Origin: Glandiceps talaboti
Lineage: Eukaryota; Hemichordata; Enteropneusta; Spengelidae
Assembly (NCBI RefSeq): GCF_964340395.1
Contig: NC_135549.1
Span: 22,687,342-22,751,341 of the forward strand
DNA: 64,000 nucleotides
Reading direction: 5' to 3'
Every line of letters begins with the position of its first letter. The stretch's first letter is position 1. Made by a program: the position numbers and the translations under genes. The notes under the pieces were generated by a model. It did no database searches. It saw nothing but the letters and a program-made list of their open reading frames with translations, and was not told the origin of the DNA. Below, in pieces: positions 22,536 through 35,200 of this stretch.

Positions 22536-23066
22536 CCATGCACAAGCCAGGTTCAACACAAAAAATGGAAGAATATTATACATGTATACTCTGGTTGTTC
22601 TACCGGTACATGTGGTCATTCTACAACACTTGTCTGGTTCATGATGCTTGTCTACGTGTATGTCACTGGTTCTGCTGTATTTGAAATATGAGTCGAAACA
22701 TTCAAATTTACTATCACTTTCCCCTATTTTTCTTTGATAGTACTGGCGCTGGTGTAATTATATTATTCCCCAATATTTTTCTTCAGTCAGCTGGAAAATA
22801 CTCGTGAGACGAGTAGTGACAAGGGCCCCTTAGGTCACTTGTATTTTCCTTGGCTGAACGAAGACAAATATTAGGGAATAATATTAAGTATACCAGTGCC
22901 AGTAATATCAATGAAAAATCGGGGAAAGTAATGGTAATTTGGAACATTTTGAGTAATATTTCGAACTCGGCAAAACCAGTGATGTACATTGTAGACATGT
23001 GTTGTCGTGACATAGAGTGACGACGTATATATTCCATATTTTTTGTTCTAAATCGCTTGTGCATGG
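22536..23066. mobile_element. Complete 531-bp palindromic (foldback) element with TA flanks
   Basis: Ends are perfect 12-bp inverted repeats CCATGCACAAGC / GCTTGTGCATGG, each flanked by TA. Similarity between the arms continues inward almost to the centre, including ATTATTCCC, AGCTGGAAAATAC/GTATTTTCC and AGTGAC..GTCACT. The centre holds ACTCGT-GAG-ACGAGT (22799-22813) and AGGGCCCCTT. Partial copies lie at 28897, 29922, 35584, 47202 and 61020. It has no ORF of note. The TA flanks fit a Tc1/mariner-like mechanism. Confidence 0.88.
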
Positions 23067-23803
23067 TATAGTATCTAAATACGTATTCAACATTATAGAT
23101 ATGTTCAATTATTGCTTGCTTTTCTTTTGAAATCTGATCGATTGGATGAAAACGTTTGTGGAATATTATAATGAAGGCATTAACACAGACTTTGATATCG
23201 TGTTTCTGTCACGTTTCTGTGTTTTACTTGTAAGATTTAGAGATCGATCACAAAGCAAAGAGGAAACAAGTAGTTCTACACCATGTTATTCTCAATAGGT
23301 ATAGTATATCACCTCCAAGGCAAAGTACAGAATTGAATTGTTCTGTTGTAATGAGTTGAGAGCTACAAGGCCTACAATTTCTCCCCAAAATGAACATTCG
23401 TCAGTTCTTTTTTAATGAAATCTGTGTGGAATTTTTCTTCATCAAAAGATTGTTGGCCCAACAACATATGAAAAATATTAAAAAGATGATATTAAAAAAT
23501 CAATGTTGATACTAATTTGTTCTTCCTGCTATGCAAATGATTTATTCCTAGTGAACAACTATTAAAGTCACTGATTGTCACAACTGTCAGTGCTACCCTG
23601 TACTCTGTATTATGGTGGCGTCGCTTATTCTCTAGAAATATCATTAATATCCGTATTGACACATTTTTTATTAGATCATCATATTTGTGATTGATGTTAA
23701 TTTGGATGTTGTGAAGTTGCCTTTTTAGTCAATATATGGTACACCCTGATATGGCTTACCACTGAAACGTTGCACTTTTGAGTATTTGGTCAGGTCAAAG
23801 GGT

Positions 23804-24068
23804 TGTCGGTGCCATGGCCGAGTGGTTAAACCACTTGCCTCTTACCACTGCAGTCGGGGTCGAACCCCATTCAGGGTTTGATTAAATTTACAGTGCTGTA
23901 AGTAAGAGGAGTGTCGTTCAGTTTGACTCTACCGAACAACGCAGGTTTTCCCCGGGTACTCCAGTTTCCTCCTGCATTAACACTGAACCCATGAGGGATG
24001 GCCCTCACTGGACTTCTTGGGAGACAAGTGTTTAATATACTTAAAGAACTATAAATAAAGATTATTAA
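23804..24068 (+). mobile_element. tRNA-derived SINE, copy 1
   Basis: The 5' part has a pol III A box (TGGCCGAGTGG, 23815) and a slightly damaged B box (GGTCGAACC, one T lost), typical of a tRNA-Leu/Ser-like head. The middle carries CAGGTTTTCCCCGGGTACTC, and the tail is AATAAAGATTATTA. AGGTCAA occurs just before and just after and may be a target duplication. About 90% identical to 46454-46713. Confidence 0.9.
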
Positions 24069-24276
24069 AGGTCAATATTTTAAGACTGTTCAAATTATTC
24101 TCATCAAACATCTTTAAAAAGCCACTAAAGTGTGCAACTAGGGATTTCATAAATGGAGGAGGAGGGAAGAAGAAATCCCAAATCCAAGAAAACTGATCCT
24201 TTATGACAAAATATTAACATTATCAAGAGGAAATACTAAATCTGAAAAAAACATCATTTGTGACAAATGCTTAAAA

Positions 24277-24420
24277 AAATCCAAAATAAATACCCAATCC
24301 TTATCCATACGACCACTTTAAGATGAACCCAGAGTTCAAACACATCCAACTCTCACAAACAAATATGTGATTTATAATTGTGTAATATAAAAAAATGATC
24401 AATTTTAATTATATTATATT
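24277..24420 (+). repeat. Second copy of the 21346-21482 segment
   Basis: Near-identical to the right end of the TTAA foldback plus its flank. No left arm of the foldback lies upstream. Confidence 0.9.
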
Positions 24421-24861
24421 AATTTTAATTTTAACCCTTTCAGGACTAGAAACTTTCCCGCCAAAATTTTTGAACAAAAATTCTTGTTTCTCTGTAATTT
24501 TTGGAAAAAGATCAACTTTATTTTAGACCAGAATTCAAGAAATATTACTTCCCAATGAAGTAATATTCTTAAATTTTAGAAAATGTTCTTACAATCAAGT
24601 TTCTATTTATGCCAATGTCGTCTCTAGGAATGAAAGGGTTAATGCTTAAAGGGACATGGTCTGCAACTTTTGCGTATTTCTTTGCATTTTTGTTTCCTTT
24701 TTAAAGGTTACTTATATTATACCACTTACTGTAACTTGTCTAAACAGCGGTTAGTCAAAAGTGTCATTTCTGAGCAGGAAAAAGTGAATCTGAGAAAATT
24801 GTCCTTATGATATCTTCCTCCTCATTAAATGTACATATACTAAACATATTACATGAATTAT

Positions 24862-25245
24862 TAAGGCCAAATTAAAAAAAAAGTTGTTTGGTTCCAGTTA
24901 CCCAACCCCACCTAGTATTTCATGCCGACCCTAAACTTTTTTTAACGTGTTCGAGAAAAATAATAATAAAATCACAAAAATCGTGAAATGTCGCAAGAAA
25001 TAATGGGTGTGAAAACTGATATCAACTTAAAAAGAAAACATAAAACTATTTTTCCAATCTGTAATGGCTGTACATCTGATAGGAAGAAATAAACAACACA
25101 TAGACCATTTGGAAAACAATGGAAAACCTAAACTAGACTCTCACTCATGAAAAAAAAAATATAATAAAAAATTTAAAAATCTACCTACCCCACCTATTTT
25201 AAAATTGAATGTAATCGGAACCACATAATTTTTTTTTATGCCTAA
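24862..25245. mobile_element. Terminal-inverted-repeat element, GGTT family, copy 2
   Basis: The left end TTAAGGCCAAATTAAAAAAA with GGTTCCAGTTACCC inverts to the right end (reverse complement TTAGGCATAAAAAAAAATTA, then GTGGTTCCGATTAC). The body matches 7641-8037 throughout. Confidence 0.82.
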
Positions 25246-28200
25246 TTTTAATTCTTTTAGAAGGTTACAGTCATAGTGCTTGCCAAGGATGCATTGATTT
25301 TGAGAAAACTGTCACTCTAGACAATTTACATTTTATTTATTTAAAGAGAATAATCCAATTACCAGTATTTAATTGATAAAATACTCAAGGCAAGGGGTCT
25401 GAAGTGTGAACACAAAATTATTGATGTGGTTAGTTAAAGTGTTACAGGGTCAGAGAACAGGTCGGTTTTCCTTTTAACAAAAGTTGATGGCTAGTTTTAA
25501 AGATAATATACTTTTATTGGGATGACCTCAAAACTTTGGGTCATTGCCAGTGAAATGTGAATGCAGGCAGTCCTCATCATTCATCAGAAATCACTTGTTT
25601 GGCAGTATATCAGTATAAAATGTTGTTCATAAATTTCATGCATTAAAACTATTGAACAAAATGAATTCAAGTACTTTTGCAGACAGAGATATCAGTTTTA
25701 AATTGGTCATACCCTGGGTGAATATCTGGGGGGAAATGTAGAGGCGACGTGTGATTGGAATTTACAAATACATAAATTAAACGGTTTAATGTTGAGAAAT
25801 TAAATCGGTTGCTTTTGTTCAACTTCAAGGATAACAGGATTAAGCTAATCTTTCCCTGAGAGGAAAATGTCAATTGATGTTATGATTTGTATTGAAGTCT
25901 TTTAAGATAACAATGCTCATTAAAAAAGGGAGGAAAAAAGTTCAATTCCTCCAAGGATCTGAGCTCATTTTTGGGAATATGCCATGGAAGTCACTTACAA
26001 GGATTGATTACAATGTAAAATTTGTGAGAATGAATGTTCATGAACTCTTGGTTCATAACCTCATAATGAAAATTTCTACTCAAAGTGAAAAAAATTCTTG
26101 AAAAAAAATTTAATGGCAAAAAAATTGGCCTGACAATGATGGTATAGACATCAGTGAAATTTGAGATTTGCTGCCAAGAAATTTCTTGATTCTGTGAGGA
26201 GAAATTGTCATTAATAAATGATTCAAATTTCTTTTGTTGTTTTAGACATTACATATTAATTAGCATAATGAGAAATATCTTTTTAAAAGTTTATGTTGCT
26301 TTATAAACCATTGAATTCACGACTTCTACTTTTTGCTATCCACTGATTTTCTATGTAGACAGACATATTCTTAGTTGATTCCATTTTATGTAACCACTGT
26401 GGTTTGTCATTGTTTCTGCTCGCAAAACCACCGCTACTCCACAAGCAGACCAGTGGTTACCTCAGTAGAAACAACGCCGATCTCTCAGTCTCAGTTCTCA
26501 TCCTGAGACAAGATTGTACACGGCAGTAAAACACATCAGTAGCAGTCTGAGAGTTGATACTGTTCTTTGATGTATAGTAGAGTTGCTTTGTGAACCCTAT
26601 CTTGTTTCAAATAAGCACCATCAGGTAATAAATCGGTTTCAATGAACTCATAGAGTTTATTGTAGCAGTGCTGTATTAGTGTAATCAGAGTGTCGTGACA
26701 GTACTTTGATAGGACCTATGACTAAATACACATGGATGTGTACACGTCGTGACGTCAACCATGCAGAGCAAAACAGTTATTAGCTTTGTTAAACCCAGGC
26801 TTTATGTGGTTCCTAATATATGGCCAATTAAAAAGAAAACGTAAAATGTGTCTGATAAGCGGCAGTTGAACTGTAGAACCGGTTACTCATACAGAATTAC
26901 AGTCAGAAAAACATGGTATTATGGAGACGATATCATTTCATCGAGGATCTCTCTTGTGATTAAATAGTTTCCTCTTAACAATCTACCAGGATGTGGACAC
27001 CAATATTGTCAAATTGCTGTGACTCAAGAACAGGAATCACATAACAACACAATTCATACAGGAAGTCACTTTCAATTCTTGACAACATAATACCGACTAA
27101 AGTTGGTGCATTTTTTTCCGATCCAGACAACTTTTTGGATTAGTACTTGTCTCTTCCTGTGATTATACAGCTGTCAAGGATTAGAAAATGTACGGTTTCT
27201 TTAATTTCCTCCCCCGTGCATGTGGCTAAAAATAGTGATTACAAGCAATAAACTCCCATTGCTGATCTAAATGATCCCTGCTAATCAAATATCCATTGTA
27301 AGAAGTTAGTCTGGATTCAATACTGAGAAATGTCAGCTACACAGCTGGCATTCTTCAATGTCTATCATCTGCACAAGTATATTGTATACACGTATATAAT
27401 ATGAAGGAAGGGTTTTTGTCGGCGACATAAATATGTTGTTTTTAACTTATTATGAATATGCAAATTAATGCATCAATATGCATATATACCTACAAATATG
27501 TAAATGAACTTATGAATATGCAAAATGACATTTCAGTAAAACTTTTGCAGACAATGGTACGATATAATATTTTTTATGTATGTGTAGTACTCGGTAACTG
27601 CTTACTTGAGTTTAGTAGACCTGGGTCTAGGGTTAACTATTGTCAGCTCATTCATACCAAAAAAGCAGGAAGTGAAGGCAGATTTATGTCTCATTAGGTA
27701 AAGGTTGTTTACTCCCCATGTTTCTGTTATCTGCCGCCTGAAATTTCTTTGAAATCCACAATGGCAATGAATTAGCACTGACATTATTCAAACTTGGGCA
27801 ACAATGTAGCAATCAACACTCTGTGTGATGGTCCACATCACAAGTATGTGTATTGCAGTTACAAAGTGCTTACTTACAATGTAGATTATTTGCAAGTCTC
27901 AACAGTGTGTTGATTTTCTCCTTCCACGGTGATATTAGTCAGTAGTGTCATACAAAATACTACAAACGGAAAAAGTTGATTGAAAAAAAAAATATGATGA
28001 AATCTTATTCTATACTGTGAAATCTTTTTTAACAAAGCATAATGACTATGAGTTAGTAAATATACTAAGATTTTCTTTTTGTGTGAAACTTGCAATTTGA
28101 CATGTTTCAGTGATTGTAATGCACTTGAATATCATTAATGTTTAATGAAAGAAACTGAAAAAAAAGTTTGTATTTCACAAGAATTTTTTAGGTGCATGCA

Positions 28201-28896
28201 ATTTCTTTCACTGTTTTGACATAACATTTTCTTCTATTAAACATGAAACATGAAAGCAAGACCACACACCAGGTGAAAATTACAGCTTCTATGAAATGTA
28301 CATTGTATGTGATGCGCATACACGTACAGGATTCAAGTTACTCTGGCAAAATAAAAATATCCAACAATGACTCCAATGGGGCAAAAAATAATGAGGCAGC
28401 TCACACAGAGCAATACATGTAAAGTAGGGGGTTTAGTAAGTAGTACTCCTTTGTGAATGTTGGATAATTAGTATGGATCTCAAAACCTTTCAAGTCACTT
28501 CACTCAGGAAAGATAAAAAAAGAAAAAGTTGGGTTGATTTTGGAGACTGCTGTATATATTTAGTTTAACCCACTGTGATGCAGAGTTCTGTTTCAAAACA
28601 TACAATCTTAGCAAAACAGCATTGTTTGATTATCAGATGATGTTATATCTAGATACTTAAGTGACTGCTGTACGGGGTGTTAAGTATATATACCATTTGA
28701 TGACTAGATATTTGCATCAATGCACACACATATTATTATTGGTACCACCACAGTGCACATTGTGGGAAGTCAGAGCACATATTTGTGCTAATGAAGCAAT
28801 GATGGTGCCATAAAAGATGCTGTGGTGTATGACGATGCACAGTGCAGTAGTGAAAACAATGTTGCAATTCCCATGACATGAATATAGATTATTATA
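25246..28896 (+). other. Quiet intronic stretch
   Basis: No exon supported. Minor items: a 10-bp inverted repeat GTAACCACTG/CAGTGGTTAC at about 26392-26461, a full CRE at 26750, and TATGCAAAT/TATGTAAAT-like motifs at 27450-27520. Confidence 0.55.
26750..26757 (+). promoter_or_regulatory. Full palindromic CRE
   Basis: TGACGTCA, in the CpG-containing context ACACGTCGTGACGTCAACC. It is the consensus site of CREB/ATF bZIP factors. One such site is not rare in 64 kb. Confidence 0.3.
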
Positions 28897-29082
28897 CCAT
28901 GCACAGGCCATTTAGAACAAAAAAGTTTGGAATATATATTATACATGGTTGTTCTATGTCTCGACACCGCGCATCTGTGTCACAACAACGTGCGTCTATG
29001 TCACTGGTTCTGCTGTGTTCAAACAAAAATGTTCAAAATTATCACAATTTCCCCCAATTTATAGCACAGCTGAACTGAGGTT
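28897..29082 (+). mobile_element. Single arm of the TA-flanked palindromic family
   Basis: Starts CCATGCACAGGCC after ATTATA and continues TTTAGAACAAAAAAGTTTGG and TCACTGGTTCTGCTGT as in the arms of 22536-23066. The second arm is absent. Confidence 0.8.
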
Positions 29083-29921
29083 CAGGCATAGAGGTTAAAT
29101 TTGAGTCGTGAAATACAAATGTATATATAGGCATATCTAAAGTTATATGATCTAAATAGTTTTGATACTAAAACGAATAATATTCCTGGAATTAAAAATA
29201 TCAGAATAATTGCAAAAAGTGATATCCTGGCCCTCCTATGGATATGTCCTTCAAATCTCTGGCAGAGAGATACTGACTAAAATTCTAAGATAGTCAAGAC
29301 AAAGATGAAGGGTCATTGTAGAAATTTTGAACTATACGTGAAATTTGATTCGATGATATCAAAATGTTTAAGCCATTTTAGAATCCAATATGGCTGCCAA
29401 ATACTACATGGAAATTGAAATCTTGTTGATTTCATACAAAACAAGGGTAGGAATTTTGAAAATTTCTTTTCTCATCTCAAAAGGACCAGGAATATATCAT
29501 AAAGTTTGGAGAGATTTTCAGTTACTGTTTCCCTGAGATGCATTCTACCTCAACAACAGGAAAGACTTGGAGTTCATGAAATTATGACACAAGGCCATGT
29601 TGTTGTTGTTACCTAGGTGAGAACACTGTTTTCATTCAGGTCAGCTAATGACATAGATAATAATAACAAGGAAATTAAAATACTTTCTATGATCTGAGCA
29701 TCACCATTGATAATTTGACAGTCAGTAGGATAATACGTTTGACATTTAACTTAATATTACGGTACAAAGGTACAAGCAGTTCAAAGTTTTTAGCATTGAG
29801 CTTTCAATCTGTCATGGTCGACAAACTGTTCAAGTTGGACAGTTCATGTCACATTATGTGGGCACTAACAATAATCCAAAAAAAACCCCCAGTGAATGTA
29901 ACTGAGCTAAGGTACATTATA
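29083..29921 (+). other. Quiet intronic stretch
   Basis: Unassigned. It contains AATATGGCTGCCAA-type sequence that may be an old repeat. No exon seen. Confidence 0.5.
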
Positions 29922-30232
29922 CCATATACAATCCAAGTTTTTCCCTTTGAACAGAATACACTTTGATCATTCTGTGTCACAACAACCTGTGTCTACATCA
30001 CTGTTCTTCATCACTGTTCTCAAAATATGATTTAAAACGTTCCAAATCATCATCCCCCCCTAATTTATCATAAATTATGCTTCAGGAGGTATAATTATAT
30101 TATTCCCCAAAATATTTCTTCGTTCAGCTGGAAAATACTCGTGGCGTAATATCCTATGACTTTGTCAAGTGACTCTTAGTGACAAGACTACATAGGTCAG
30201 GTGTATTTTCCATGGCTTAAGATGAATAATAT
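29922..30232 (+). mobile_element. Left arm and centre of the TA-flanked palindromic family
   Basis: Starts after TTATA with CCATATACAATCC. It contains ATTATATTATTCCCCAA, TTCAGCTGGAAAATACTCGT and AGTGACAAGAC..AGGTCA as in the complete copy. Most of the right arm is missing. Confidence 0.8.
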
Positions 30233-31601
30233 CAAACTGTGCAGGTTTCAAGTACTTGTATGCATTCCATACTAAAAAGATATTGAGGCTATAGAAGATC
30301 AGGAACAAGCTTTCATATCGGTTTTTGTTAAAAACAAATTTGAATGCCTATTATTTCATTGAATCACTTATTGACATATTACACTAAAGTAAAATAATAA
30401 AAAGTAGCAATATTGATTATTGAAATATTATGTATGACAAAGTAGGGCAGTAGTTATAGATCGTTTGTTAATATTTGAATTTAGTAGTTTCAGTTCACTA
30501 TTCAGATAAAATCCTGTGAATCATTCAAAAACTAATACACCATACTTGTAAGTACATGTCCACAACTGTTAATGATACAACAGAGTTTACATCCATTTAG
30601 AATATTAATAACCGTGGTATGTATTTCTCAGAATTTATATCCATTTAGAACAATGATAACCATGGTATTGTAAGTATTTCTCAGAATTTACACCAATTGT
30701 ATGTATTTAGAAATTTAGTATCCCAGGCTAACTTTGCCTTTGGCAGATTTGTCATAAAATTATTTTAATTCCATCTCATGGTAGTATGCCAACATTTATG
30801 ATTTAGGTACCTGCACGCATGTAATTTATAAGTTTGAGTTGGTACCTTTGATTGTAATAAACTGTAAGTTTATTGGCTATAAAATGTACGGTGACTATAT
30901 TCATGTTTTGAGTAAAGCAATTTTGTAGAAGCTAAAATGCAGCTGAAACTGTGTTTTTGCTAAAAACCGTATGGGGAAATGCAGAAGGGGGATGTATCGA
31001 ACTTTGAATTGTAGATTTCAATACCATGTACCATGATTTTTTTAGCAGGGAAGTTCAGTAAACTACAAAATGTATCAGAGGATGCTGATACTTATAGATT
31101 CTAACCACTTCCATGTACATCCCCAAAACGAAAAAACTCTCAAATTTAGAAAAAAATCAACATTATTGGGTAAAAACAGGAGCTACTTGTATTGTGGCAG
31201 TCTTCAAAACATGTACTACTACTAGTTTACAGTATGTGTATACACAGTCATGTGTTGATGCAGTGGTGTGGGTTGTAACCTTATCACAAGGGGACGTTTT
31301 AGTATTGTGATAACTTGTAATGCTCAAATCTCACACAGTTCAGACTATAACCTTTAATACTGACTATAAAGTCACTAAATTGTTACAGACAAGGCTTGAA
31401 TTATCACATTAAAAATAAGACTAAACTGTTAACATCATTGTGTACAAATATATACATCCTGGAACTGTTAATGTGTTTTTTCTATATATCCTGTAACTTG
31501 GAAGATAATACTTACACTTTCATTGAATTTCTGTTAGTTATTTAGATATCTAAACCCCAGTGACGTCTCTAGAAAAGTTCGTGCATGATAAAGGAAAATT
31601 A
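30233..31601 (+). other. Quiet intronic stretch
   Basis: AT-rich. A short repeated phrase, CCATTTAGAA...TAACC(G/A)TGGTAT, occurs at about 30593 and 30641. No exon seen. Confidence 0.5.
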
Positions 31602-31605
31602 TTAA

Positions 31606-32093
31606 AGAGGAGCGCCACTCCAGGAAATAGATATAGAGCCATAAACTTTGGGTCATTTGTTTAATGCCGTGTACCAAGAGAGTCTTTTCATGATTTCACA
31701 TCACATGAATTTTGAGCGATTGCCAAAAAAAACCACCGTATTGAGATTCTATTTCACATCTATTGTTCTTACAGTGGTCCACCATTGCATCATGGGACTT
31801 AGCAGACATACATATTTAGTAAATACACTCTGAATATTCATGACTGTCTCAAATAAGAATTAAGATGCACATATGAGTCATGAATATTCAGTGTGGATCA
31901 ATGTTTGCCAACTCCCATGATGCAATGATGGACCAGTATGAGAGCAACAATTAGGTTACATAGAGTCTCAGTTTGGTCTTTCTTGGCACAATCAATGGCT
32001 GAAATTTATGTGATATGAAATAATAAAACGACTTTCCAGAACCCAAATTTTATGAAAATACCTTCAATTTTTCCTGGAGTGGCATTCCCCTTT
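31606..32093. mobile_element. TTAA-flanked foldback element (488 bp)
   Basis: The ends AGAGGAGCGCCACTCCAGG and (reverse complement) AAAGGGGAATGCCACTCCAG are inverted repeats. The arms, each about 240 bp, stay recognisable to the middle, where CTGAATATTCATGACT (31830-31845) pairs perfectly with 31876-31891. TTAA flanks both ends (31602-31605, 32094-32097). Arm divergence suggests an old insertion. No coding capacity. Confidence 0.85.
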
Positions 32094-32127
32094 TTAACTG
32101 AGGTGATACGGAGGGCATCATTTTCCG

Positions 32128-32273
32128 TCACACTGGTATATTTGGTTCATCAAAATAGTCATTAGTCATTAGAGGAATGTGAAGTGTGTGATTTTCTTGG
32201 ATAAATTGGATTTCACCAGGGTGTGATAAAGATTCAGTCAAAACCTCAATCATTTCAAAACCTAAATCGCTTC
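32128..32273 (-). other. Exon-like minus-strand ORF, unidentified
   Basis: On the minus strand a pyrimidine-rich acceptor-like site (TTTACCTTTTAG) precedes an open frame that starts near SDLGFEMIEVLTESLSHPGE, passes through NHTLHIPLMTNDYFDE and ends at TGA (32128-32130). The frame is in fact open from 32424. The composition looks protein-like for this AT-rich DNA. I do not recognise the protein. The GFEMIEVL..LSHP..IQF pattern faintly recalls the end of the Clp1/Grc3-type polynucleotide kinase domain, which is too weak to name. It could be a remnant of a retrocopy or a terminal exon of a nested gene, or chance. Confidence 0.2.
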
Positions 32274-35200
32274 CTAAAAGGTAAACAAGTTTTCGCTCAT
32301 GCATATTTATAAAAGTGTATTCAAATCTTAGAATCCTATGTATGTGGTGATAATTGTTACATTGAATTGAGTAATACAATGTATGTACATGTATGTGCAT
32401 ATTATACAAATCTAACATACACACAGATAGAGTTAAATCAATTTATTAATGTAACTTCTCATGAAATGTATACATTGTGTGTGGGACATGCTTTATAATA
32501 GCTCACTGTAAAAAGCAATACTACAAGTTACAACTTATAAGAAAATATCTATATTATTTGGGCAAGGCTGAAGACCACAGGACCCAATATTACATTTACA
32601 TTTTGCTATAAGTTGTGTCCCATAACCCATGTTTTTAAAAAATCAAACAAATGAAGAAAGTAACATTTATGGTTAGATGTGTTAGAGGTCAGGTTATATT
32701 GACGAAGGAGGCGTTGTTGCAAAATACAACCCACAAAAATACACCGGTGCATTTGCTTGAATGAATTGATCTTTAGGAAAGATTTCAGGCAATGATACAA
32801 TTAGGTAAAAACAACAATACGACTGATATAAAACAACAGTGAGTGCCTCTGGTAATGTAGGTTCAGGCCATGCTTTTATCAGTTTGTTTATATCTGTGGA
32901 AGTTATAATGTAAAACTACCTAACAGTCATACTTGATTGTTGTAACGATTGTTATACCATGTAGTGTTTTATCAGTAAACAGAGTTATGAGATCCTGGCT
33001 ACTGTGCTGTTTATGCTTCAATAAGTTATCCGACACTATTTACTAGTACATTTGTATGTCTTTGCATGGAACTTGTCCCATTCCTGCTTACAACAGGCAA
33101 GCAAACATAACACATAAATGTTTTTTAATGGCTTGTAGTGATCACATGGAAAGTTTGGCTGAGTGTCCTTCTGGTTTGCCTCTTTGAACTAAAACTCTGC
33201 AGTCAACTCATAACAATGTGATAATTAAAAAAAAACAATGAAACACAAAAAATGTGCTTAAAAATGATCAGCTCAATTGTTTTTGTCAAAGTAACAATTA
33301 AGGCTTTTAATTGTTCAATAGAAGGTTACCGGTCAAAACCACTAGTTTACAATGATGTCCATTGAGGGGATATATTGATCAGTGTTATAATCTATCAATT
33401 TGACAATGCCATTAGAGGTCATGGTATTAAAACTCATATTGGAATATCAATATATTGATGATGTTTTTGATTAATTAAATTATGTTATGATGCTGGAAAG
33501 TGATTAATTTAATTTATGGATGAACTGAAGCTTTAATATTAAAATTAGTACTGGTAGTTGTAATTCTATTAATCTCGATTTAATTAACACCTATTATTAA
33601 AAAGATAGCTTATCAAGGCAATCCTGTCATCAGCTGATATACTGTCATGTATGTATGTTATTACATATGTACCAGAGATTACTTGCACTTGTTTGCGTAC
33701 AGTACTAGTGGTATTTACACTGCAATGCAATACCGAAAACATTATCGCATACCTGCATGCAAATGATATGCAAATGAGGATATAATCATTCATTCTACAT
33801 GAAAGCGTGTGATTGCATAATGTCATTTTTTTATGGAAATTGTTGTTTCGGATAAACATATGTAATAATAACAGAACCCTGTGCTGCATTAATGCTAGCG
33901 TGGGTATTCATAGATATTTGCACTCGTGTTTGCAGAGTTTTCTGCTATATATACAGTACGGGCGCAGAGTATGCCACACTTGTGTGTCATGGGGTTCTGT
34001 CATATTAATTCTACAAGTAAAGAAATTGTAGAAAAAAAGTATACGAATGTAGTTTGAATTACTATTTTATGATTAAATAATTGCTGAACAAAGTAGCAGA
34101 TTTTGGAATTCTATTTTCAATTTTGATTATTTGATTTAATGTTTGTTATAATTTCAGCTCTCAATATGATGAAAATTGAAAATTGGAAACCCATGTATAA
34201 CAACAATATCACATCAGCTTTCTAATAATGTAATATCATACATGAAAATAATTTCTGTAAACAACTGTTCTCAGGAAATATTATGCATTCCAGCCTCGGA
34301 AATAGAATAAAATGAATCGGAGTCCGCATTTCTTAGACCAACATAAATACCAACCATTAGTATAAACAATTGTTCATTTGTTTATTTGAGATTTCTTTTC
34401 AAGATATTTTTTTGATTCTGCAAGTAGAAATTATGAAAATAAATTGTTTATTATTATTACCAAAAAATTCATAAATTTGATTGAAATTAGAAAAGTTATA
34501 ACAGATAGAAGATAAGATTACATCATCATGTGGCAGCATCAGGTAATATTTTAATTTTAATTATTCATTTTTATGAATGTGTCTCCATGGTCAGAGTAAA
34601 AAAGGTATAGTACATGTATGTTACAGTGTACTATATTGACTCCTCAACATCTTGTATTCAGTAACATTCAATCTTACACTCATACCTATCAGGCCTCTGG
34701 AAAACTGCACAGAGGAAGTCTTTTTCTCAAGATGTTACTTATATCAAACATCAGTTTCAGTCGTGATTCGGTTGTTTCTCAGGAACCTATTAGTTTGAAT
34801 AATTGCAGCCAGCTAGGGGCTTTCACTAAATAATAATTTCATACAAAATGACTCTCTTTCAGTTTCCTTGTATGGAAATTTACATGATGCCATGCCTGAT
34901 TACCTATCAAGTATTTTACCTTATTATACTTTTTTAAAATAGTGCCCAAGGAAATGTTCAGTATTGTGTAATTCAGTGTATATGCGTGTATAATGTTGTG
35001 TATGCAAGTAACGCTAATGTTAATGTGTAGATTGAATATAAAATGAAAAGAGTGAAATGAAAAAAGATATCGTACTCACTCAGAGTACATGTATTCATGT
35101 GGAACAAACTAATACACTTAGGAAATGACTGCCAATGTTATGCTTTCCGATAAATTGCAGAGTAGCTGATCTCATATATGAAGTAATAAAAAGACGTCCT

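Noticed and set aside
23811-23885. Candidate tRNA gene (Leu/Ser-like A and B boxes)
   Set aside because: The B box is damaged, the body continues into a SINE with an AT-rich tail, and a sister copy exists at 46.46 kb, so it is a SINE head.
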